Source: Clostridia bacterium | GTDB taxonomy: Bacteria > Bacillota > Clostridia > Oscillospirales > Acutalibacteraceae | Reading direction: 5' to 3' | DNA length: 13,454 nucleotides | Assembly: GCA_900768035.1 (NCBI GenBank) | Contig: CAAGBH010000019.1 | Coordinates: 1 to 13,454 of the forward strand | In this document: positions 1-5,736 of the stretch, one piece after another | Layout of the letters: each line of letters begins with the position of its first letter | Position numbering within the stretch: position 1 is the first letter of the stretch | Notes under the pieces: generated by a model | The model's database searches: none | What the model saw: only the letters and a program-made list of their open reading frames with translations | Told to the model about the DNA's origin: nothing | Position numbers and translations under genes: made by a program

Positions 1-1
1 A

Positions 2-220
2 AGGGTGGAGAACATCAGAAGAACACACCTCGCCGAAATGGCGCAGATATTTGATGTTAGCCCTACAGACTTGATGTGCCTCAATCTGAAGAAACAGCCG
101 AATGGGATAGAGTATCTGTATAACAAACTGGATGAATTCGACAAGGGAAGGGTGACGGCGTACATCGAAGGTTTACTTATGTCCGATAAGTATAAACAGA
201 GGGGAAACGCTGTAGGGTGA
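2..220 (+). CDS. XRE/Cro-C1-type repressor-like protein, C-terminal part (5' end outside window)
   Basis: The reading frame is open from the first full codon at position 2, so the true start lies upstream; the GTG at 5 has no convincing ribosome binding site and is probably internal. The 72 visible residues begin with a stretch (LAEMAQIFDVSPTDLM) that looks like the last helices of a Cro/C1-type helix-turn-helix domain. A tail containing LDEFDKGRVTAYIEGLL follows, a kind of C-terminus common in short XRE regulators of Firmicutes phages. Its position just upstream of and co-directional with the integrase is where a lysogeny repressor or its accessory regulator normally sits. The DNA-recognition helix itself is not in the window, so the DNA-binding role is inferred. 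It could equally be a Cro-like or host-derived XRE regulator. Confidence 0.6.
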   Translation, partial: RVENIRRTHLAEMAQIFDVSPTDLMCLNLKKQPNGIEYLYNKLDEFDKGRVTAYIEGLLMSDKYKQRGNAVG

Positions 221-299
221 TACCCTTTCGTAGGATGCCCCTGTAAGGCCGAAATTTGCCCCTTAAAGCCATTCTGACTATATTATTGAGGAAACTATC

Positions 300-1322
300 A
301 TGAAAGCGAGAAAACTGCCGTCCGGGCGGTGGAATGTCCAAGTCTATATAGGAACGGACGATTCCGGCAAACGAAAGTATAAATCTATAACAGAGGATAC
401 CAAGAAAGAAGCGGAGAAAAAAGCCGCCGCAATTGACTCATCTCCACGGCATATGACTATCTTGGCGATGGTGAATGACTATATTGAGGCCAAGCGGCCT
501 GTGCTATCTCCGAATACATATAGGGGATATAAAGGAATAGTAGAGGGTGGATTTAAGGGAACGCTTTTTGCTGACCTTCCCATCAGCGTAGTCCGCAATA
601 CCGATGTGCAGAGGTGGATATCTAAGTCCGCTCTAACTGTATCGCCGAAGACGGTGAAGAACTACTACGGCCTGTTCTCGGCGGCGTTGGCGTTCTACTT
701 CCCGGAGAAGGTCTTCCGGGTGAAGTTGCCGCAAGCCAAGCCGACAACACTCCACACCCCCACCACCGCAGAGATAAAGACGCTACTCGAAGCGGCAAAG
801 GAACGGAATATCGAACTATACAAGGCAATCCTTCTCGGAGCGGTTGGGATGATGCGGCAGGGCGAGATTGCCGCCCTCACCGCCGATGACATAGACTTTG
901 AGGCGCACTCTGTACGCATCAGCAAATCACAGGCGTATGTGGGCGAAAACAATTTTGTCATCAAACAGCCCAAGACCTACTCATCTGTCCGCACTATCTA
1001 TTTGCCGAAGTTCGTACTGGATGCCCTACCGAAGGAAGGGAAGGTGGTGGATCTAAATGTCTTACAAATCTCGTCCTACTTCCAAAAGCTGATGGGTAAG
1101 ACAGACTTACCCCACTTTCGCTTTCATGACCTACGCCACTACGCCGCATCCATCGCCGCATCGTCAAGTGTGGGCGCATCTGCCGCAAGCATCAGACAGA
1201 GGGGCGGTTGGGCATCCGATAGCGTGATGAAGCGAGTGTACATCAATCAGATTTCAGACGAGGTGCAGAAGGACAATCAAAATCTCAACACTTTTTTCGA
1301 GGAGCAGTTCAATGGAAAATGA
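300..1322 (+). CDS. int: Phage tyrosine recombinase (integrase)
   Basis: Site-specific recombinase expected to join phage attP to a bacterial attB. At 340 aa it has the usual length of a Firmicutes phage integrase. Residues 1-45 (LPSGRWNVQVYIG then GKRKYKSIT) resemble the AP2-like arm-binding domain, residues about 52-140 form the SAM-like core-binding domain, and residues about 155-330 the catalytic domain. Expected active-site residues are visible: R186 in MMRQGEI, K225 in QPKTYS, H276 and R279 in HDLRH, W304 (in place of the second His, as in many relatives) in RGGW, and nucleophile Y314 in KRVYINQ. The ATG is preceded by TTGAGG at 286-291. It reads toward the tRNA-like core at 1490-1513, the standard int-att arrangement, and the 12-bp repeats beyond its stop are candidate binding sites for its N-terminal domain. 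Directionality factor (xis) is not seen in the window. Confidence 0.96.
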   Translation: MKARKLPSGRWNVQVYIGTDDSGKRKYKSITEDTKKEAEKKAAAIDSSPRHMTILAMVNDYIEAKRPVLSPNTYRGYKGIVEGGFKGTLFADLPISVVRNTDVQRWISKSALTVSPKTVKNYYGLFSAALAFYFPEKVFRVKLPQAKPTTLHTPTTAEIKTLLEAAKERNIELYKAILLGAVGMMRQGEIAALTADDIDFEAHSVRISKSQAYVGENNFVIKQPKTYSSVRTIYLPKFVLDALPKEGKVVDLNVLQISSYFQKLMGKTDLPHFRFHDLRHYAASIAASSSVGASAASIRQRGGWASDSVMKRVYINQISDEVQKDNQNLNTFFEEQFNGK

Positions 1323-1336
1323 GCGCAAACGGAAAG

Positions 1337-1359
1337 ATTCGTTCAGAATTCGTTCAGAA
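1337..1359 (+). repeat. Two overlapping direct repeats ATTCGTTCAGAA (left arm)
   Basis: ATTCGTTCAGAA occurs at 1337-1348 and again at 1348-1359, an 11-bp period or about one helical turn. A third exact copy is on the other side of the core at 1568-1579, same orientation. Copies 1 and 3 share one more base (ATTCGTTCAGAAT). Spacing by a helical turn and placement either side of the core suggest arm-type integrase sites; that role is inferred. Confidence 0.7.
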
Positions 1360-1409
1360 ATAATTTATTCTATGCAGAAAAATTTGTTAAATTTCTGTAT
1401 AAATGCGGT

Positions 1410-1434
1410 GGTTGGTGCAAAATATGCACCTACC
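1410..1434. other. Hairpin-forming inverted repeat in left attP arm
   Basis: GGTTGGTGCA (1410-1419) pairs with TGCACCTACC (1425-1434) with one mismatch around a 5-nt loop. No U-run follows on either strand: on the plus strand AAAAAC follows, and on the minus strand CACCGC. A canonical rho-independent terminator for int is therefore not supported. It could be a protein site in attP or a weak terminator. Confidence 0.4.
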
Positions 1435-1446
1435 AAAAACGTGCAA

Positions 1447-1468
1447 ATATGACGCTATTTCAACATAT
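1447..1468 (+). repeat. Left half of long inverted repeat around att core
   Basis: ATATGACGCTATTTCAAC (1447-1464) is the reverse complement of 1533-1550 with one mismatch in 18. Extending both arms outward from that block toward the core to 22 bp (1447-1468 against 1529-1550) keeps 19 matches. The dyad centre, 1498.5, falls in the tRNA-like core. It may be integrase or accessory-factor binding sites. The arms are about 60 bp apart, so it is not a simple terminator hairpin. Confidence 0.7.
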
Positions 1469-1489
1469 TTTGCTATCGTTTATAGGTAG

Positions 1490-1513
1490 TGCGGTCTGAG
1501 GGACTCGAACCCT
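1490..1513 (-). other. tRNA 3'-end fragment (putative att core)
   Basis: Read on the minus strand this gives the TpsiC loop TTCGAGT (1509-1503) with a four-pair stem AGGG/CCCT, followed by C65 and the 3' acceptor strand AGACCGC plus discriminator A. The fifth T-stem pair would be A(1514)-C65, a mismatch, and no matching 5' acceptor strand GCGGTCT, D arm or anticodon arm is found upstream (to about 1600). It is therefore not a tRNA gene but the portion a phage carries so that integration regenerates the host tRNA. The identity of the host tRNA cannot be set from the 3' end alone. A host tRNA starting with GCGGTCT is predicted; tRNA-Leu is one possibility. Confidence 0.8.
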
Positions 1514-1528
1514 TATACGAAGTGCGAA

Positions 1529-1550
1529 ATTCGTTGATATAGCGTCATAT
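1529..1550 (-). repeat. Right half of long inverted repeat around att core
   Basis: Partner of 1447-1468 in inverted orientation; the invariant block is ATAGCGTCATAT at 1539-1550. It begins with ATTCGTT, the first seven bases of the 12-bp direct repeat, so the two repeat families overlap here. Confidence 0.7.
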
Positions 1551-1567
1551 CTGGCTTGCATATCTAA

Positions 1568-1579
1568 ATTCGTTCAGAA
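1568..1579 (+). repeat. Third copy of direct repeat ATTCGTTCAGAA (right arm)
   Basis: Exact copy of the 12-mer at 1337-1348 and 1348-1359, here on the endolysin side of the tRNA-like core. A shortened version, ATTCGTT, occurs at 1529-1535 at the edge of the inverted repeat. It is a probable right-arm integrase site. Confidence 0.65.
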
Positions 1580-1676
1580 TGGTTTTATGCACGGCTGTCA
1601 CGGCGTTGTAGAAAGGAGAAGACCAACGCTTGGTTTCCACAGTTTTAGCGCAAGATTGTTATACTTTCTGTGCCGA

Positions 1677-2645
1677 TTACTGAACTGGTTTTACATATTT
1701 TCCGCTTGCCCAACCTCTTTTGCCGCAATATATGCAATCATACCAAGTGGTCGAGCCGACTTTGGTGGTGTTGTCTGTGAGGTAACAGACGGCGTTGTAG
1801 GGGATTACTTGTATCTGTTTTCCATCCGTTCCGGCCTTTTCCCTCTGCCATACATTTCCTGTGGTGATGGCCTTGGGCATTTCAGTTACATATTTGTAAC
1901 TAACAAAGCCGTACTTGCCGCCAATCTCAATCTGCTTCCAACCATTCGATGCGGTGGAAATCACATTGACGATGTTGCCGGGATGCAAGACTTGGATGAC
2001 CTTATAGTCTGTGCTTGCGCCCTCTCGCATATTGCAAGCGGAGCAGTTGCCGATTTTCGCCGGGGTGGTATCCTGTGTGGGGTCGGTATCCATGCAGATA
2101 GCCATGTGACCCCATTTCCAATAGATATCCCCACGTTTGCAACCGCAAGCTGATTCAAGCAGAGTCTTGTCCGTCAACTGGACGAACGCCCCTGTGTTGC
2201 CCAAGATGTTGGGGGCAGTTGAGGTGTTCATGGAGCGCAGTTTCGGTTCGTACACGCCGCTGAAATAGACGCAAGCCCCGGAAAGGGAACTGCAATCGCA
2301 ATTGACCGGGAACGGAATGTCCCAAGGGTTGACCTTTGCCATGTTGTTCAAGGCATCGAACAAGCCAGTTCTCGAAACATTGCCGCCGTCCACTTGCTGT
2401 CCGTAGCCAACCTTGCTACCATTGGCTACGATCTGATAGGCCAGTTCTGCGATGTGGTTGGCGATGGCGGTGTCCTTGGCACGGAATACGGCATTCCAAC
2501 CGCCGCTATAAAACGGAATAACATTCAGTTCGCCGTCAAGGTTTCCTTCCGGCTTCGATGCGGTAACTCCTGTCCTCAACTGGTTCGGCGGTGTACCATA
2601 AGCCGTGCCAGTTTCGGACGATGCCGCCTGTGCAATGCGAATCAT
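1677..2645 (-). CDS. Endolysin: Cys/His peptidoglycan hydrolase (NlpC/P60- or CHAP-like) with two SH3-like cell-wall binding repeats
   Basis: Phage lysin that cuts host peptidoglycan after holin opens the membrane. The N-terminal part (about 1-190) looks like a papain-fold cysteine hydrolase common in clostridial phages: the motif NCDCSSLSG supplies the likely nucleophile C118, and RGDIYWKWGHMAI the likely catalytic H180. Two SH3-like domains follow, about 206-256 (MREG...VIQVLHPGNIVNVI...GWKQIE...GFVS) and about 264-321 (VWQREKAGTDGKQIQVIP...WYDCIYCGKRGWASGKYV). No signal peptide is visible, fitting holin-dependent export. The start ATG overlaps the holin stop by 4 nt (ATGA), and GGGGGAGA just upstream serves as ribosome binding site. 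Oddity: eleven cysteines, including CxC (116-118, 167-169) and CxxC (201-204, 304-307) pairs. Whether it is an endopeptidase or an amidase cannot be told by eye. Confidence 0.88.
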   Translation of the reverse strand: MIRIAQAASSETGTAYGTPPNQLRTGVTASKPEGNLDGELNVIPFYSGGWNAVFRAKDTAIANHIAELAYQIVANGSKVGYGQQVDGGNVSRTGLFDALNNMAKVNPWDIPFPVNCDCSSLSGACVYFSGVYEPKLRSMNTSTAPNILGNTGAFVQLTDKTLLESACGCKRGDIYWKWGHMAICMDTDPTQDTTPAKIGNCSACNMREGASTDYKVIQVLHPGNIVNVISTASNGWKQIEIGGKYGFVSYKYVTEMPKAITTGNVWQREKAGTDGKQIQVIPYNAVCYLTDNTTKVGSTTWYDCIYCGKRGWASGKYVKPVQ

Positions 2646-2944
2646 TTATTGTCTCCCCCTAACAAATGGCTGTTAATGTAAAGAGATGCCATGTCGTTCT
2701 GCGCCTTTACACCATCCGCCTCGTTGTCAGGCACGATTTTCGTCACGATGGAGCGAGTGGAGAAATACTCGGAACTGTCATGCTCCAAGCACACCCCAAT
2801 AAAAGCCACCGCCCCTGCGGAGATGGTCATCACGATGGTGTTCAGCCCCCATCCAAAGACTCGGTCGAGGACTCCGTAGAAGGTAGTTAAGGCAGGGATA
2901 AACCATTGTAAAAAGCGCAAGCTATCGTGTAGTTTTTTAGTCAT
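2642..2944 (-). CDS. Phage holin (Dp-1-like)
   Basis: 100-aa membrane protein immediately upstream of the endolysin, the canonical holin place. Two hydrophobic segments are visible, about residues 10-30 (FLQWFIPALTTFYGVLDRVF) and about 34-53 (LNTIVMTISAGAVAFIGVCL). The basic start (MTKK) and two-helix form match the Dp-1-type holins of Firmicutes phages. The tail after residue 54 is hydrophilic and longer than in many relatives. AAAGGAG precedes the ATG at 2944, and the stop overlaps the endolysin start, implying translational coupling. It should oligomerise in the host membrane to release the endolysin. The family is recognised by eye only, but size, topology and context agree. Confidence 0.85.
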   Translation of the reverse strand: MTKKLHDSLRFLQWFIPALTTFYGVLDRVFGWGLNTIVMTISAGAVAFIGVCLEHDSSEYFSTRSIVTKIVPDNEADGVKAQNDMASLYINSHLLGGDNK

Positions 2945-2958
2945 GGGAATGTTCTCCT

Positions 2959-3678
2959 TTAAGTTGCGGATGCTTCCAGTACCCCAGTAGAGGACGATGC
3001 CGTAAATGTTGTCTTATCTCCGTCAAGCGTAATAAGTACACAGTATGTACCGTCTTCGACATAAATCTGGTTCAAGGGATAAATAGCGAATGCGTCTGTA
3101 TCAAATTGTAAAACAACAAGAGGAGAGATACCGCTCTGTATTGCTGATTTAATTTCAGCAAAATTCTTGTCCAATGTAAATGTACCTGTACCATCGTCTT
3201 CAGTTATCGTTACCTTAAATCCACCCCCACTCGGATTAGCCGCCGCCCATGAGCCGCTGACTACTGTGAGGACTTTGCCGTTGTCTTCGGAGTCAACTTC
3301 CGGCAAGTCGGAACTGCCGCCACCGCCGCCGCTCTGTCCGGCGTTCGTGAAGTCCCAAGTGCCGTCCTCGCAAGTGATGCCGCCGATGGTGTACACGCCG
3401 TCTTCAAGGGAGATGTCATCGGCCTCGATAGCCGCCGTCTTGCCGTTGTTGGACAGCCACACGCTGATATCGTGGGGAAAGATGGGCTGACCAAGGGTGT
3501 AGTTGTAGTCAGCATAGGCCTTGAGGTACTCAAGGTTGTCCATTGATTCTTCAGTTGCGCCGTCAGCGGTCAACTGGATGAGCAGACTCTTCTTGTCAGC
3601 AACGCCCTTGTAATCGTTGCCGTCTGTCACGCCGCCGCCGACTTTCCAAACGCCGTTCGCTTCTCTTTTAATACCCAT
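2959..3678 (-). CDS. Putative phage structural / tail-fibre-associated protein
   Basis: A 239-aa protein with no recognised enzymatic motif. Residues 1-115 hold a mixed domain with WLSNNGKTAAIEADDISLEDGVYTIGG, which reads like part of an appendage protein. A glycine/serine linker follows (GQSGGGGGSSDLPEVDSEDNG, 113-133 region). The segment LPEVDSEDNGKVLTVVSGSW and the Gly-rich PSGGGF are a module seen often in fibre proteins of Firmicutes phages. The C-terminal ~85 residues are threonine/aspartate-rich and probably beta. There is no signal peptide or membrane helix. AAAGGAGA precedes the ATG at 3678. It lies between a fibre-like gene and the holin, as the last of the fibre cassette. A receptor-binding or fibre role is inferred from composition and place. 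Confidence 0.6.
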   Translation of the reverse strand: MGIKREANGVWKVGGGVTDGNDYKGVADKKSLLIQLTADGATEESMDNLEYLKAYADYNYTLGQPIFPHDISVWLSNNGKTAAIEADDISLEDGVYTIGGITCEDGTWDFTNAGQSGGGGGSSDLPEVDSEDNGKVLTVVSGSWAAANPSGGGFKVTITEDDGTGTFTLDKNFAEIKSAIQSGISPLVVLQFDTDAFAIYPLNQIYVEDGTYCVLITLDGDKTTFTASSSTGVLEASAT

Positions 3679-3700
3679 TTGTTATCTCCTTTAATGTCCT

Positions 3701-4726
3701 TTATACCTCTACAATTGCAAGCATAGGAGCATAGGCATAGTAGCTACCGCCTCTGCCTCTTGCGTAGACTCTCAGTTTCTGATTCGCCGATAATGTCACG
3801 TTCGTCAAGTGATTGTTTTGCACATGGTTTGACCATGATGTGTTTTCCGTACCATACGCCGTGCCGTCAATGTAAAGTCGAGTTCCCCATGTGTAGCTTG
3901 ATGATGTATTTGAACGTGTTGCTGTCCAGTACACATCATACTTTCCGGCCTTTGAGACAGTTAATTCCGATCCGACAGCCGTAAGAGATGTAGCCGTAGT
4001 CCTCGTTGTGCCTTGGACAACTTGTGCGTTATTTGAAGTGCCACCGCCGCCGGAGTAAGTGCCAGTAACCGATGTCACGCAATCGGAGTCAGACGCATCG
4101 CCCACTTGCACAACCACGCCGGACTTGATGTTGTCTGCGGTGAGGTTTGTGGTTGTCACGGCGTTGATGGTCTGAGTTCCTGTCAGATACCTTCCGCTCG
4201 AAATCGTCTGATTGGACGATGACGGATGGATGGTCTGTGCCGCCTGTGTAGTGACGGAAGCGGTGAGGGAAACGGACGAGTTAGTTGCCGTGCCACTCGC
4301 CACATACCCTGCGCTCACCACAGGGGTTACGCTCACAGTTTTGGTCAGCGTCAGCGTGTTAGTGCCTGTGCTTACAGTTGCGCTCGTTCCGCTAATTGAG
4401 GAAGGAGCGGACGCACTACCGCTCGGCATTGCGTTGACCACAACAGGCTTGTAGCCGTCCACGCTTGCGCTGTTAAAGGTTTGCTGAGAGGTAGACGGCG
4501 TTACTGTCAGAGAGTCGATGGTGGGAGAACCGCCGCCGCTACCAGTACCCTCAATGAGTGTGCCGTTCACATAGGCGTACTTGCCGGACAAAATGTCGGA
4601 AGCAGAGGCCGCATTGCTTGTGATGGTGGTATCGTCAAACTGTGCCGTGCCACCGCCTGTTTTAGGGAGCAGAACTGAAGGCACAGCACTATAGCTTGCT
4701 CCCCAAAGGGTGATATTCTGTGCCAT
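3701..4726 (-). CDS. Putative tail fibre / receptor-binding protein
   Basis: A 341-aa Ser/Thr/Gly-rich protein. Residues 1-60 carry a module (GASYSAVPSVLLPKTGGGTAQF then DILSGKYAYVNGTLIEG) shared with the upstream 133-aa protein. A low-complexity beta-type shaft follows (about 65-190, rich in T, S, V), then the segment NLTADNIKSGVVVQVGDASDSDCV and a GGGG linker at about 225-229. The C-terminal ~110 residues (231-341) are richer in Tyr, Trp and Asn (YDVYWTATRSN, WGTRLYIDG, RVYARGRGGSYYAYAP) and look like a compact beta-sandwich head, which is where receptor contact would be expected. AAAGGAGCAG precedes the ATG. The serial arrangement of a shared anchor, a repetitive shaft and a distinct head is the usual plan of phage fibres; the ligand is unknown. 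Confidence 0.68.
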   Translation of the reverse strand: MAQNITLWGASYSAVPSVLLPKTGGGTAQFDDTTITSNAASASDILSGKYAYVNGTLIEGTGSGGGSPTIDSLTVTPSTSQQTFNSASVDGYKPVVVNAMPSGSASAPSSISGTSATVSTGTNTLTLTKTVSVTPVVSAGYVASGTATNSSVSLTASVTTQAAQTIHPSSSNQTISSGRYLTGTQTINAVTTTNLTADNIKSGVVVQVGDASDSDCVTSVTGTYSGGGGTSNNAQVVQGTTRTTATSLTAVGSELTVSKAGKYDVYWTATRSNTSSSYTWGTRLYIDGTAYGTENTSWSNHVQNNHLTNVTLSANQKLRVYARGRGGSYYAYAPMLAIVEV

Positions 4727-4738
4727 ATGTCTGCTCCT

Positions 4739-5140
4739 TTAGCTGATACTCAATACCTTGGTGGTCGAATTCTGCGAGATCGTGGGGAGCGTCAACGAGC
4801 CGCCAACGCCAAGGATCGATTTGCCACTTAAGATGTTCCCGGCAACGCAATCGCTCACGTTCGTCAGCGAGACAGTACCGCCGGAAGTGTACCCGGCAGG
4901 GATGGTATAAGTCCCGGCTTTAGTGCCAATCGTGCCGCCAGTAGCACCATTGTTAGCCATGTTGCCGTTCACCACACCACTCGCACCAACGCCGCTGTGG
5001 CCTGTCAGAAGGTATTCTGCGGCAAGGTCAACATCGCCAGTATAGTAGAATTTCGCCGTGCCGCTACCGCTCTTGGGGATATCGACTTCCGGCACAGAGG
5101 CGTAGGTCACGCCGTTAATAACAACCGAAGGGTTTGCCAT
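4739..5140 (-). CDS. Small fibre-like protein sharing the N-terminal module of the next gene
   Basis: A 133-aa Gly/Ser/Thr-rich protein without membrane segments. Residues about 8-60 (GVTYASVPEVDIPKSGSGTAKF, then LLTGHSGVGASGVVNG) align with residues about 9-60 of the 341-aa protein encoded just downstream. The middle has glycine turns (GATGGTIGTKAGTYTIPAGYTSGGTVSL), then NILSGKSILGVGG and a short C-terminal beta strand motif (SQNSTTKVLSIS). That end resembles the ITWNGQVLTVS end of the preceding 83-aa protein. AAAGGAGATTATATA precedes the ATG. Likely a small fibre, adaptor or decoration protein that uses the same docking module as its neighbour; this is inferred from homology inside the window. 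Confidence 0.6.
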   Translation of the reverse strand: MANPSVVINGVTYASVPEVDIPKSGSGTAKFYYTGDVDLAAEYLLTGHSGVGASGVVNGNMANNGATGGTIGTKAGTYTIPAGYTSGGTVSLTNVSDCVAGNILSGKSILGVGGSLTLPTISQNSTTKVLSIS

Positions 5141-5153
5141 TATATAATCTCCT

Positions 5154-5405
5154 TTACGATACAGTTAATACTTGTCCGTTCCATGTGATGAGGCCGTAGT
5201 TGGGTGGGATGGGTACGTTGACATTCGCTTCCGCAAAGGTCGAAACATTGTAGAGGCCGTTGGATGTGATGTCGATTGTGCCGGATGTAGAAGTCCGTCT
5301 GACATCCACCACCGCCGTGGCCTTTAGCGTCTTGCGCCCAACCTCTGCGCCTATCGTGGGGCTACGCCCAAGTGAGGCAGTTGCCTCGATGCCATGCTTA
5401 ATCAT
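5154..5405 (-). CDS. Small fibre-associated protein (83 aa)
   Basis: A short protein ending in SGTIDITSNGLYNVSTFAEANVNVPIP and YGLITWNGQVLTVS. Both are recurring elements in fibre proteins of clostridial gut phages: a beta-strand repeat followed by a terminal strand. The N-terminal 35 residues are basic (LGRSPTIGAEVGRKTLKATAVVDVRR). TAAGGAG, made partly from the previous gene's stop codon, sits 7 nt before the ATG at 5405. No enzymatic motif or membrane helix. Its size suggests a tip or adaptor piece of the fibre assembly, but no function can be assigned from sequence alone. Confidence 0.58.
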   Translation of the reverse strand: MIKHGIEATASLGRSPTIGAEVGRKTLKATAVVDVRRTSTSGTIDITSNGLYNVSTFAEANVNVPIPPNYGLITWNGQVLTVS

Positions 5406-5415
5406 AGGCTACTCC

Positions 5416-5736
5416 TTAAGTGCTGACTTCCGGCCTCTGCATTGAAGTGGTCACATAGACGAGGGGCAAGCGAGTGCCAACGATATCGTCATTGTCAAAG
5501 GTCACTCGAACTTGAAAGCTGAGAACGCCTTTCATGTCGGCGGTATCGTCTTCCAACAGATGGAAAACCCACGCACCTTTTTCCGTGTCGAAGTCGATGG
5601 TGCTGTCGGCGTAAGAGTAAAACACGCCGCCTAAACCCACCTCGACATCCGCTACTCCCTCGGTTGTGATGGTTTCGCCATCCGCATCGGTCAGCGCCAA
5701 ATAGACATCGTATTCGTCACCCTGCATTATGTTCAT
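5416..5736 (-). CDS. Small phage structural protein, Ig-like/baseplate type
   Basis: A 106-aa acidic protein starting MNIMQGDEYDVYLAL, a start typical of small beta-sandwich proteins placed near the tail tip and lysis genes in Firmicutes phages. Alternating polar and hydrophobic residues (ADVEVGLGGVFYSYADSTIDFD, GVLSFQVRVTFDNDDIVGTRLPLVYVTTSM) indicate an all-beta fold similar to the N-terminal domain of upper-baseplate proteins. Its ATG overlaps the stop of the preceding membrane protein by 4 nt (ATGA), so translation is probably coupled. The next gene follows after 10 nt. A structural role is inferred from fold type and neighbours; a non-structural accessory function is possible. Confidence 0.62.
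   Translation of the reverse strand: MNIMQGDEYDVYLALTDADGETITTEGVADVEVGLGGVFYSYADSTIDFDTEKGAWVFHLLEDDTADMKGVLSFQVRVTFDNDDIVGTRLPLVYVTTSMQRPEVST

Larger units (their letters stand above)
1337..1580. other. attP: Phage attachment site attP (core plus arms)
   Basis: This lies in the only long gene-free stretch (1323-1676). It contains a 24-bp copy of a tRNA 3' end (1490-1513) as core, an imperfect inverted repeat of 22 bp per arm (1447-1468 and 1529-1550) centred on 1498.5 inside that core, and direct repeats of ATTCGTTCAGAA on both sides. Core plus flanking arm repeats next to int is the known architecture of attP sites used by integrases with an arm-binding domain. Because the phage endolysin lies on one side and the integrase on the other, the site looks unsplit, as in the circular or virion genome. 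The core is seen directly; the function of the repeats is inferred. Confidence 0.75.

Noticed and set aside
256..284. Sigma-70-like promoter TTGCCC - 17 nt - TATATT before int
   Set aside because: Spacing is ideal and the -10 is good, but the expected start near 291 would fall on the last base of the GAGG (288-291) and so leave out the int ribosome binding site. It may matter, but it is not strong enough to annotate.
1490..1600. A complete tRNA gene on the minus strand ending at 1490
   Set aside because: Only the T arm and the 3' acceptor strand are present. No GCGGTCT 5' acceptor strand, D arm or anticodon arm is found upstream, and the fifth T-stem pair is a mismatch. It is better read as an att core.
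1622..1634. ACCAACGCTTGGT inverted repeat as terminator for the endolysin or integrase
   Set aside because: The stem is only 5 bp with a 3-nt loop, and no real U-run follows on either strand.
1587..2153. A 188-aa plus-strand open frame over the 3' half of the endolysin gene
   Set aside because: It is antisense to a clearly coding gene with conserved hydrolase and SH3 features, it crosses the endolysin stop, and it has no recognisable protein features.
3701..4726. Diversity-generating retroelement target in the fibre-like protein
   Set aside because: No reverse transcriptase, no template-repeat copy and no C-type-lectin-like variable end are visible in the window.
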